A stretch of 64,000 nucleotides of DNA from Ichthyosporea sp. XGB-2017a. Lineage: Eukaryota; Opisthokonta; Ichthyosporea. Positions 19,917 through 28,240 of this stretch are shown here, piece by piece. Both the position numbers and the translations under genes were made by a program. How positions within the stretch are numbered: the stretch's first letter is position 1; every line of letters starts with the position of its first letter. Below the pieces are notes generated by a model that ran no database searches, was not told the DNA's origin, and saw nothing but the letters and a program-made list of their open reading frames with translations. The stretch is from the NCBI GenBank assembly GCA_002811675.1, contig PDIM01000001.1, positions 60,758 to 124,757 on the forward strand, in the 5' to 3' direction.

Positions 19917-21551
19917 TTACATAATTTGTTGAATGGCATCTGGCTCAGCAGCCCTGTCTGTTATATTGGACCCTTTATCAGACGATTGGGTTTTGCTTGC
20001 TAGCTCATTACCAGTTAAAGGCGTTTCTTTGACTACATGGGGCGCCATAAAAGGATCAACAACTGGTCTTTGAGGATTAACAGGGCCCATTTCAACATCC
20101 CGATCAAACTTTTGACTTGCGTTTCTTCCTACCACAAGGCGCCCATCTTCTTTTGTTTCGTCCCCTTCACCTGCTACCGGCCACATCAGGTCGCTGTTTG
20201 TAGCTTTTGTAGACCTTGCTTGATGAGTACGAACAGAAACGCTTGCAGGAGTGGGGTTGTCACATGAAATTGAGTCAGGAGATTCCGAAATAAAATCAAG
20301 AAATAATTGAGGATTCGCTGAACTCGCACTAATTTTCTCTTGAACTTTTTCACCATCAGAAGCTGTGTTTACAACAGCCTGTTCCATCCCGTGAGCCATC
20401 TTCATCGTAAACAAATCACTATACGTTTTGTTATCATCAGCCTCAATTTTCTCAATAGGTTCATTGCTCGCTTCTGTCTCAAGATCACTAACTGCTCCAG
20501 CTGCCATGGTACTTACACTATTCCCCAAAATGCCACTTGGCAAGTTTCCTTTAATACCACTCTCTTCGTTGCCTGAAATGCCACCACAAGTGTCCTGAGA
20601 TGTTTTATAGCAACCTTTGAAAAAGCCCTCTTCAAATAAATTGAGCTCCTCAGAATTGTCTTCAGTAGTCGGGTCACACGGAGCAGGTATATTGAGATTT
20701 ACATTGCCACTTTTCGTGTTCCTCACTTCCCTGGAAGAAGCCAACTCCCCATTATCCCTGCTAGTTGAACTCAGGACTTCGGCAGCTGTGGAATCAATAA
20801 GTTTCCACCATCCCGTTCCAGCAGCATCGTCCATGTGACTTCGTCCTATTTCTCCCCCATTGGCCTCAGGAGGGTCATTTTTTCCCTCACTATATGCGCC
20901 ATGTTGTTCGACTTTCGTTGCATTCCATACCTGGGCTGCAATATCATCCAGAACGGTCCATTTTTTTCTTGGGCCATCAAACGCTGGGTTTACGTAGGCA
21001 CTTTCTGCTTCTACTTCGGACCCTTTCTTCTTCTTCATCCCCTCTTGATTACTTTCAGTATAACCCTTTTTATGTACACTTGTATTAGAGACACAGCGCA
21101 AGAGCTTGGAGAAGTCCCAAGCATTCTTTTCCAATTTTGGTTGTTCTCTGTTAGTTCTCCAAATGGTAAAGTTAATGCGGCTATTATCTCTGGGAGCTGC
21201 CCTCGCTTTAGTTGGCATAGTTTCTATAATCGAGTGCATGCTCTGTATCGCCATGCTAATTCCCTGTGTTACTGACTCTTGCCTAATGTTACAAGCCGCA
21301 TATTTGTCCAACGCTGTAACTTTCGGAGAAACGGTTACTAGATTAACATCTTTTCTAGAAAGCACTGCTTTGTTCACCTCCACGTCGGAACACCCCTCGG
21401 CATTGCCTATATAAATCACATTTGAAAACCCATTTACGTCTTCAGACCCGTCAAAGATAAGCTTCATCCCCCTATTTCCCGCCAGCGTGGATGCCGCTTT
21501 CATAACCCCCACGGGAATCCTTCTTGATCCCAAAACTCCCACGACGTGCAT
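19917..21551 (-). CDS. Unrecognised 544-residue protein, N-terminal globular part with disordered tail
   Basis: Single open frame from an ATG at 21551, convergent with the acyltransferase gene 170 bp away. The first 110 residues look globular with alternating strands and helices. They begin MHVVGVLGSRRIPVGVMKAA, a glycine-rich turn reminiscent of a nucleotide-binding or Rossmann-like beta-alpha start, though I cannot name a family. Residues about 120-544 are Ser/Thr/Asn/Glu/Gly-rich, low in hydrophobic residues and probably disordered. They contain two tryptophan-bearing islands (KKWTVLDDIAAQVWNA and GTGWWKLIDSTAAEVL) that resemble each other, each with a W...D..AA/TAA..V pattern. These may be short binding repeats. 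Function unknown. Confidence 0.7.
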   Translation of the reverse strand: MHVVGVLGSRRIPVGVMKAASTLAGNRGMKLIFDGSEDVNGFSNVIYIGNAEGCSDVEVNKAVLSRKDVNLVTVSPKVTALDKYAACNIRQESVTQGISMAIQSMHSIIETMPTKARAAPRDNSRINFTIWRTNREQPKLEKNAWDFSKLLRCVSNTSVHKKGYTESNQEGMKKKKGSEVEAESAYVNPAFDGPRKKWTVLDDIAAQVWNATKVEQHGAYSEGKNDPPEANGGEIGRSHMDDAAGTGWWKLIDSTAAEVLSSTSRDNGELASSREVRNTKSGNVNLNIPAPCDPTTEDNSEELNLFEEGFFKGCYKTSQDTCGGISGNEESGIKGNLPSGILGNSVSTMAAGAVSDLETEASNEPIEKIEADDNKTYSDLFTMKMAHGMEQAVVNTASDGEKVQEKISASSANPQLFLDFISESPDSISCDNPTPASVSVRTHQARSTKATNSDLMWPVAGEGDETKEDGRLVVGRNASQKFDRDVEMGPVNPQRPVVDPFMAPHVVKETPLTGNELASKTQSSDKGSNITDRAAEPDAIQQIM

Positions 21552-22378
21552 TTTAGTCAGAAACTATTTTCCGTCAACAGCAGCACCCGATTCTCCTCCA
21601 GATGATCAGAGCCACAGTCGTTCTCCCGCCATATGCTCTACTCTCTCTTCCCCACAAGTAAATCCTGGAGGCGGCCTCCTTCCACTCACCAAAGCAAATC
21701 CCCAGCGAGCTACACCGTAACAATTCTCGTTCATGTTATTTATACCATCTTATTATTATCATTTTATAATCGGACATGTGGATCCAGGCCGCCTGGATCC
21801 ACTTCTCCATCCATAACCCTCTTCTTATCTATGGATTTCCCCTTGTGCATCCCCTAGCCCTACCCAAGGCCTCCCTGTGATTTATTTTAGTGCAAAGTGC
21901 AGTTTGTTTATTTTTCCTTTTTCCTATAATTCTTCCTGCAGTTCTTGTGCCATAACCTCGGAATTTTGTAATATTTCCTTTTTCATTTTTTTCATTTTCT
22001 TATTCTCTGATTTTGAGGCTCTTTTGGTCACTTTTTGCTGATTCAAAGTTCAAACGGATGAATTGAGATATAGGAAGGAAATCAAAGTTGAGGATCCCTT
22101 CTCTCACGGTGCAAAAACTTTCGATCACGATTGCAAAAAGGTTGGGCTTCACTATTTTACATGCTGTAGCTTATTTGCTTTATAATTTTTATTCTGTTGT
22201 ACAGGATTTGACAAGGAACACGCTGTGCGTGAATACAGTAACTGCTTTTATTTAGCCCTATTTGTTTCCACCGAGTTCTTAATCAAGAAATATATACATA
22301 AAACAAACGGTCACTTCACTTACATTCCCGGTTTCAAAACAAACCCTGCAAACCAAACGCACTTGAAGTTATTTTCAA
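21552..22378. other. Intergenic region with a 12-bp-arm palindrome
   Basis: T-rich DNA between two divergent genes. A perfect palindrome lies at 21778-21802 (GTGGATCCAGGC, one base, then its reverse complement). No gene is supported. Confidence 0.6.
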
Positions 22379-22886
22379 ATGAGCAATCCATCAAATCAGG
22401 TAAGGCGTGTGCAACTATTTGAGGTAGAGATTACAAAGTTTAACTAAACATCAATTTTTACAGTATCCTCAAAGTCCCAATCTACATCCTCTCTACCCAG
22501 CCAGTGGCATGCAGCCTAATTTTTCTGGATACGGACAGCAGGACATGCACAATTCTGTGCGAGCAGCTCCAAAACTCGACACATGTGTAATAGATATGGA
22601 TAGATTAATGTCCGGCATAGCCCAAGAAGAAGTATATGACTACAAGACATATTTTACAGAACCCTCACAAAATCAAGCCCCAGCACCTCCTTTGCCAAGT
22701 AGCATGCCTATGCCCACAGAACCTGCTTATCACTCATCAAAAAAGAGCACTCCCTATCCAAGTGCAACCCAGAACCAAGTGTACTGGGAGCAACCTACAG
22801 TGTCAGTCGCAACTGACAATTCTAAACCAGACAATCCTGACCAGCCATACTATACACAATCTCGAGAATATGGAGGAAATGAATAA
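22379..22886 (+). CDS. Small Pro/Gln/Tyr-rich protein of unknown function
   Basis: Two exons, 22379-22399 (MSNPSNQ) and 22464-22886, separated by a 64-nt GTAAGG...CAG intron, give 147 residues. The protein is rich in Pro, Gln, Ser and Tyr and likely disordered, apart from a short possibly helical core (LDTCVIDMDRLMSGIAQEEV). No domain recognised. Support for a real gene is the phase-consistent intron with a good acceptor (TTTTTACAG), coding-like composition and a stop followed by AATAAAT. The gene converges on RWDD2, whose stop is only 72 bp away. Confidence 0.6.
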
Positions 22887-22958
22887 ACACTCTCCATTAA
22901 TAAATATGAATATCATAAGTTAGCAGTCTGCCATGTAAAAAGCTTTGATTGTCATTAA

Positions 22959-24011
22959 CTACTTTGTTAACTTAAGAGCACTCATCATTATATCTTCCAA
23001 ATCGGCCAATCTCATCCTAATACGCATAGTAAAAAAGCAGAACAACAAAATATTTAGAAGCTGACTGTAGACTATGGTACTTTGCAAGGTAAAACTCACC
23101 TTTCAGAAAGCTGAGACATTGTTTCCAATTCACACATACTATCGCCAATATGCCTCATTTCCTCCAGACTTTTTCCACTTTCAATTTCAAACAATTGATG
23201 ACACCGGACAGCAATGGCCTTCCACTTCAAAGCCTTCAATCTACGGATATATTCAGAAACGTCTTCATTTTCTCCTTCAACTACAACAATCCCAGGGTAT
23301 CCAGGCTTGGAATAACCTTTTTCGAAAAAATAAAGATTAGTTACGATTTTTATGTTTCAGGTAAGGAAAGTTTTGCCTACCAGCCTTACCTCTTAGAGAG
23401 AGTTCATTGCTCCATGCAATAATATTCTTTCTCTTTGTTGTTGATTTTATGTGATGCATCCAGAATAAACACACAGCCAATTCCGTCTTTCGATTCCGCA
23501 CAGTTTCTGCCTTTTTTTCAGCCTTTGTAGAGGTGGCTTTTGTCTGCAAGCCTTTAACTAGTTCAGGAAAAGCCTCTTGAACAAACTCAAGGACGGTTAA
23601 GCCTACTTCATTTCCTTGATGGCTTTCACAGTGCTCTTTGATTTTGGATGCCATATCACTGCATACTTTTCTTTCCAGTGAGCTAGACGAAACACCCATA
23701 GATGCACTCTCAAGTAAAGGATATCCAGATGGAATCTCAAAAGTAACTTTGATTTCATATTTATCTTTCTCGTCACATTCTTCAGAATCAAGAAATCTTA
23801 TGCACAATGAAAATGCAAATACAGAGGCACCACTACTCACACGACCAATATTGATAGCATCTTCGCTTTGCTCCAAATCCACCTTGAGTGTCTCAAATGT
23901 CGCTTCCCCAGTTTCAAATGCAAATTCGTCAGGGTACATGCTCCGAATAACCTCTACCTCGTCCACCTGGCGCTGAGCACACTCTTTCAATTGCCTATAA
24001 TCACCAGCCAT
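22959..24011 (-). CDS. RWDD2: RWD domain protein of the RWDD2 family
   Basis: Three exons (24011-23390, 23316-23100, 23016-22959) join in phase to 298 residues. The N-terminal RWD domain (about residues 10-135) shows DEVEVIRSMYPDEF and the YPLLE turn typical of GI/RWD folds related to E2 enzymes. The C-terminal half matches DUF1115 of RWDD2A/B: ELAVCLFWMHHIKSTTKRKNI, then RGYSKPGYPGIVVVEG and RRLKALKWKAIAVR. Function of the family is poorly known; a protein-interaction role is inferred. The short last exon encodes MRLADLEDIMMSALKL. Start chosen at the only nearby upstream ATG. Confidence 0.85.
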
Positions 24012-24226
24012 TTTTATCCTATGCGGTCATATCATATCACTATCAGGACTCATCCAACTCCTTTAATACACACACACGTGGCCTCTTTCCCTTCAGCTAG
24101 AGGGGGGGCAGCAAATCCAACATCAACTCAACTAAGAAGCTCTAACAGGGAATCAACCCCAAAGGTGGGTTAATCAAAATGCAAACCGTGTCGCACACAG
24201 GCGAGGCTTGAATAGTAATAACACGT

Positions 24227-24485
24227 CCCATGGAGCTTGCAAAAGAGCAGCGCAAGCGAAGCCCATGGCCCATAGTGAACTGTATAGGAGTGTACTTGCA
24301 CGGGACTAACCGCTTGCTATATTTGTTTTTTCGCAAGTGGGGAAGTGCAAGCGACTTCATTTTTTGTACGATTTATTTTTTTGCAAGCGATGTCAGAACA
24401 GCTGGAAGTGGGAACGCAAGGGAAAACTGCTTACTAATTTGCCGAAAATTCAAGCGATTTTGCAAGCCCTGCTGGAACGCAAGCG
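24227..24485 (+). repeat. Left terminal inverted repeat of the GCAAGCG element
   Basis: Pairs with 26272-26558. GCAAGCG-type motifs continue inward past the arm to about 24680, so subterminal repeats on this side cover about 450 bp, more than on the right. Confidence 0.7.
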
Positions 24486-24825
24486 TGAGGTGCTTGCTTC
24501 TCGGAGAGTGTGCAAGCGTCCCTGAAACGCAAACTGTTGTGCAAGCGAGTGTGCTAGTATCCCCGAAATGAAAGCGTTTGTGTAAGCAGTTTTTGCAAGC
24601 GTTACTGGAACGCAACCGCAAATGGCTTGATCTAAGGGACAGGCATTTTGCAAAAGGTTTTGTAAGCGTTGTGGTTTTTCAAGCACATCCACAATTTATG
24701 GGATTACAAACGCCCCGTAACTGATTAGGAAATAGACTCTCACATTTTGATTTCAACAATTGCTTTCATTTCCCCACAAACGCTACTCTTCGTTAAAGTT
24801 GCTTCCTGAATAACGAATCATAGTT

Positions 24826-25653
24826 TTACCTAGATACAAATTCATTTTCGCTTAGTGTTGGGCGCTCAAGGCATCGCCTTCTTGGCTGATTCCGACGTTG
24901 ATTCCGTAAATGGGCTCGAGCTTCATTGTTCTCCTCATCGCCTGCAGCCGCCTCGCGTTCGTTGTCGACTTGTTCTTCGGCGTCAACGAAGCCTTCGTCT
25001 GCCAATCGGTCAGGCAGTCTGTTAAATTTTACAAAGTTGGCCACTATAACTTGGCAATCCTCTACATGATCAAGGCGAACCCTCGGATGTCGACGCATAT
25101 ACGTCCGAGCTCGTGCACAAGTTCGCTCCTCTTCGTTTAGACCAATAGCATATCGTATTGGGTAGTGCACATGCTGTAATCCACTTAAATCTTCAGGATC
25201 CCCGTCATCTGTGGCAATGGTAGAGGCCTCTTCTTCGTACTTTACCAGAAACTGAATATCCAGAAAGACGTCACGGCGATATAGTTCTCTATCATGTTCT
25301 TGATCAGGTCTCGTTTCTATGTAAATGTTTAGAATTTGACCAAAAGGGGAGCATTCCTCCCTTAAGTGGTAGCGTTCCCTGCATCTCTCTCGAAGCACAA
25401 TAAATGAGCTATTTCGCTTTTGTTCAGGCTTTTCTGAGTTTGCTTTCGTTTCAAATGACAAATGGAAACGCGCATTTATCTTCACAAAACCAACAAACTC
25501 CCGGTGAATCCCTCTCAAGAAAAAGAGGGAAACAAAGGCAATGAAAGCAAATAATGCAGCAAAAGCAGGGAGAGCAAAAAAAAAAAATCTTTTCCGTCCG
25601 TGTTTTGAACTTTGAAGCGACGTATTGTGTGAGGAGGGGCAATGTTCTACCAT
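24826..25653 (-). CDS. Unrecognised 275-residue ORF inside the GCAAGCG element, with an N-terminal membrane segment
   Basis: Open from an ATG at 25653. Residues about 20-48 are strongly hydrophobic (KRFFFFALPAFAALFAFIAF and onward), a probable signal anchor. The remainder is hydrophilic and charged, with a structured-looking middle (FLDIQFLVKYEEEAST, LQHVHYPIRYAIGL) and an Arg/Asn/Glu-rich C-terminal tail (RNQRRNQPRRRCLE). No DDE, RNase-H, helicase or HUH motif is visible, so it is not a recognisable transposase. The 5' end overlaps a forward-strand frame (25554-25847), so which strand is expressed is unsettled. A poly-A run at 25569-25579 lies within the membrane-segment codons. Confidence 0.4.
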   Translation of the reverse strand: MVEHCPSSHNTSLQSSKHGRKRFFFFALPAFAALFAFIAFVSLFFLRGIHREFVGFVKINARFHLSFETKANSEKPEQKRNSSFIVLRERCRERYHLREECSPFGQILNIYIETRPDQEHDRELYRRDVFLDIQFLVKYEEEASTIATDDGDPEDLSGLQHVHYPIRYAIGLNEEERTCARARTYMRRHPRVRLDHVEDCQVIVANFVKFNRLPDRLADEGFVDAEEQVDNEREAAAGDEENNEARAHLRNQRRNQPRRRCLERPTLSENEFVSR

Positions 25654-25847
25654 GGTGTGTCACCAACCTGCGTGACAACAATGACAACGTTTCCACTCTT
25701 TTGGGAAGACTGTTTTATTTATTGGAAGAATTCAACGAACAAAGTGATGGTCTCGGGGAAGCACTAGATTCACTAAGCACAGCGGACGATCACGAGGAAG
25801 GGGATAGACCAGAGTTTACACATTTCAAAATTTACCCAGTAAGCTAA
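25554..25847 (+). CDS. Possible short forward ORF inside the GCAAGCG element
   Basis: A 97-codon frame opening with MQQKQGEQKKKIF. Its last 60 codons (for example LLGRLFYLLEEFNEQSDGL) have a plausible amphipathic composition. It overlaps the start of the reverse ORF, and at most one of the two is likely real in that stretch. No family recognised. Another forward frame (about 25988-26308) lacks a clear ATG and runs into the right terminal repeat. Confidence 0.25.
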   Translation: MQQKQGEQKKKIFSVRVLNFEATYCVRRGNVLPWCVTNLRDNNDNVSTLLGRLFYLLEEFNEQSDGLGEALDSLSTADDHEEGDRPEFTHFKIYPVS

Positions 25848-26271
25848 ATAGGCGACTCGGTGGCGTTGTCACGGTGCACCTGCTGGGGTGGGGCGACTTC
25901 CAATTATCCCTGTTTCCGGTGTTTAGTGCGAGCATTCAAATGGAAATGTAGCAGCTGGATGGTCAGCCCTCTCAATGACAATTCTATGTGAGCCGGTCAG
26001 ACGATCATAGAAATGGTTACGTTGACGAGGAAACTTTGGAAAGACACGAACAAAAGCGGAGAAGTTTTGTTCAAGGGGAACATAAGTTGAATCAGGAAAT
26101 AGATGGTGATGGAAATATCCGGCACACTGGAATACACGCGAGAATGCGAAAGATCATAGATATTCCTAAAAATAGATTTCAAGCAAGTTCCAATTTGATC
26201 TACATGGAGGGGGATTTGGAAGCTCATGTGCCGAATCATTTACCCATAAGAAAATGGTACAAGGACCAGTT

Positions 26272-26558
26272 GCGCTTGCGTTCCAGCAGGGCTTGCAAAA
26301 TCGCTTGAATTTTTGTCAAAGCAAGCAATTTTCCCTTGCGTTCCCACTTCCGGCGGTTCTGGCAATCGCTTGCAAAGACGTGCAAAAAAAAAATCGTACA
26401 AAAAAAGAAGTCGCTTGTACTTCCCCGCTTGCGAAAAAGCAAATATAGCAAGCGGTTGGTCCCGTGCACGCACACCGCTATACAGTTCACTATGGGCCTC
26501 GCTTGCGCTTGGATTTTCACTAAAATGCGATCAGCTGCGCTTTTGCAACCTCATGGGG
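26272..26558 (-). repeat. Right terminal inverted repeat of the GCAAGCG element
   Basis: Reverse-complement partner of 24227-24485. It has an extra block of about 20 bases near 26505-26530 relative to the left arm. Its outer end lies 175 bp before the ATG of the RRM gene. Confidence 0.7.
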
Positions 26559-26732
26559 CGTACATAGATCGGAAAGCCACATGATGATCGTATCATAGTC
26601 CTCTGTTGGTTTGTTTGTTTTATTGGTTACCTGCAGTGTCAGTGTGTGTTTTGATTTGTTGTGTTGTTGTGGAGGTGAGAATCGTATTGGGGTGATATAG
26701 AGGATCAAGGACATATAGAAATAACTCACATT

Positions 26733-27165
26733 ATGGCCCATAAGCGTAATCTGTATGTAGGTATGTGTTGTGACTGAATTGCTTAGTGAACGTGTGCAGT
26801 GACGTGAGTGTTTGGCTTTGTACGTATGGCTTACTCGTTTATGTTTTGTTTTCCTTTTATGTTTAGGTGGATTGGTTGACGAAGCCGATGCAAACACTGT
26901 TCGGGCTCTGGTGATGCCTTTTGGTGAGATAGTGAGCGTAAATATGCCTTTGGATTATGAAACGCAGAAACATCGAGGTTTCGCTTTTGTCGAGTTTGAA
27001 GAAAGTGAGGATGCTGCTGAAGCGAAATTTAACCTTGAAGGTGCCGAAGTTTTCGGAAAATCTATATCTGTATCCTTTGCAAATCCGATTCGAGGTAAAG
27101 AAGATACTTATGTCACATCGGAGGCAGTCAACGATTCTGAAGCTGGGTCAAGGGCAACGGAATAG
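26733..27165 (+). CDS. Lone RRM protein closest to the RRM of cyclophilin E (PPIE)
   Basis: Two exons (26733-26760 and 26867-27165) join in phase to 108 residues. RNP2 is LYVGGL, split by the intron, and RNP1 is RGFAFVEF. The stretch [20 protein letters not shown] matches human PPIE ([20 protein letters not shown]) almost residue for residue, as do GKSISVSFANP and the early KRNLYVGGLVDEAD. PPIE is a spliceosome-associated RRM-cyclophilin. Here the frame stops about 20 residues after the RRM, and no cyclophilin domain is visible in the next kilobase. A spliceosomal RNA-binding role is inferred. The left-hand neighbour is the GCAAGCG element. Confidence 0.85.
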
Positions 27166-28240
27166 TATCGGATGAAGAACATGGCTTAGTCTCTTACAGC
27201 TGTCAGTTTTGATACATGTCAAGAGCGAAAGGGGTTTACATGCTTTTCGCTAGGGGTATTCGAAATACATATTGCAAAAATAAGCCAATCAATAGTTGAA
27301 ATTGCCGAGCCACTGATCAAGATGTTCTTGGGAGCTTTAGCTGGTGAATGATGGGACTTGAAATCGAGCAGAACGTGCATGTAGAATTAGAATGTTTGGA
27401 AAGTAGAACCTGTTTCGAATCCTAGAATCTAGGTACTGTTAAAGCATTTAATGAAACAAGGGGTTAGTGACTGAAAACGCCAGTTGTTTGCGCCGTAAAA
27501 TGTACTGAAGAAAAAAAAGCAATTGACCTTGTGCATTTTGGCGGGGCTAGCCCCTGACCACTAACACAATAGGACACACTCGTTCCAGTCGGGTGTGGAG
27601 AGAAATTGAAAAGCTTTTTCGAGAGGCTTCAGTGCAGTGGTCTGCACATGTTCACAGATATCTCAATATGGATGGTGACAATTAACAGACTATATGGCCG
27701 TCCAAGTATTACATAGCTGCTCATGTCATCGTATCTTCAGAACGTGATATTAAAATTACTGTAGCTATGATAGTTGACACGCCCCCAGCACTATATAAGT
27801 AGCTGCTCATGTGAGGCAAAGAATAGGCGCAGCTAAAATTATTATTGTACATGATGAAAGATAATCAATTTATATCGACTGGATCAAAATAATAAAGCAG
27901 CTTTTTCCTTATATATATAAAATTCTATGACTTATAATTACAATATAGTACGCCCCCGCAGAGATAGTGGAGCTACAGCATCCCCTAACCCTCAACTCCC
28001 CCATAAAGCACCCTCCTTTTGCTCCCACTTCCCGTGGATCACCATCGTCCAGCCCCCCTAGTCCAGCCCCCCTCAGCTTTTAATGCTTTTATGTCCAGCT
28101 TCATGTATATAAAGTAGAGGTTTGTATACCGGTAGAAAAGAGGAGATCCAGATCCAGATCAAGATCGAGAGAAGAGAAGATCTATTGAAGATAATATTTT
28201 ATATTTTATCTTACTTGTAGGATCAGAAGAGGATTGAATT
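27166..28240. other. Intergenic region between the RRM gene and OGDH
   Basis: About 1.1 kb with no supported gene. It contains a 12-bp palindrome GGGGCTAGCCCC (27543-27554), two copies of TAGCTGCTCATGT near 27714 and 27800, and a doubled GTCCAGCCCCCCT near 28047-28075. The 3' part should hold the OGDH promoter. Confidence 0.55.

Larger units (their letters stand above)
24227..26558. mobile_element. Terminal-inverted-repeat element with GCAAGCG subterminal repeats (family unassigned)
   Basis: Bases 24227-24485 match the reverse complement of 26272-26558 over about 260-290 bp, with scattered mismatches and small indels (my estimate is about 80% identity). Shared blocks include CCCATAGTGAACTGTATA and AACCGCTTGCTATATTTG. 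GCAAGCG and close variants occur about ten times in the left 450 bases and repeatedly in the right arm, in both orientations, resembling clustered transposase-binding sites. A CGT trinucleotide flanks both ends and may be a target-site duplication, but the exact ends are uncertain by one or two bases. No known transposase signature was found inside. Arm divergence suggests it is not young. It could be a DNA transposon of an unassigned or non-autonomous type. Confidence 0.7.

Noticed and set aside
24227-26558. Idea that the GCAAGCG element is a CRISPR-like or virus-derived array
   Set aside because: Spacing of the motif is irregular, there are no spacers, and no capsid, polymerase or integrase signature is visible; terminal inverted repeats fit a DNA transposon better.
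27400-27435. tRNA-like T-loop sequence (TTTCGAATCC)
   Set aside because: The preceding 70 bases cannot form the D and anticodon arms of a tRNA.
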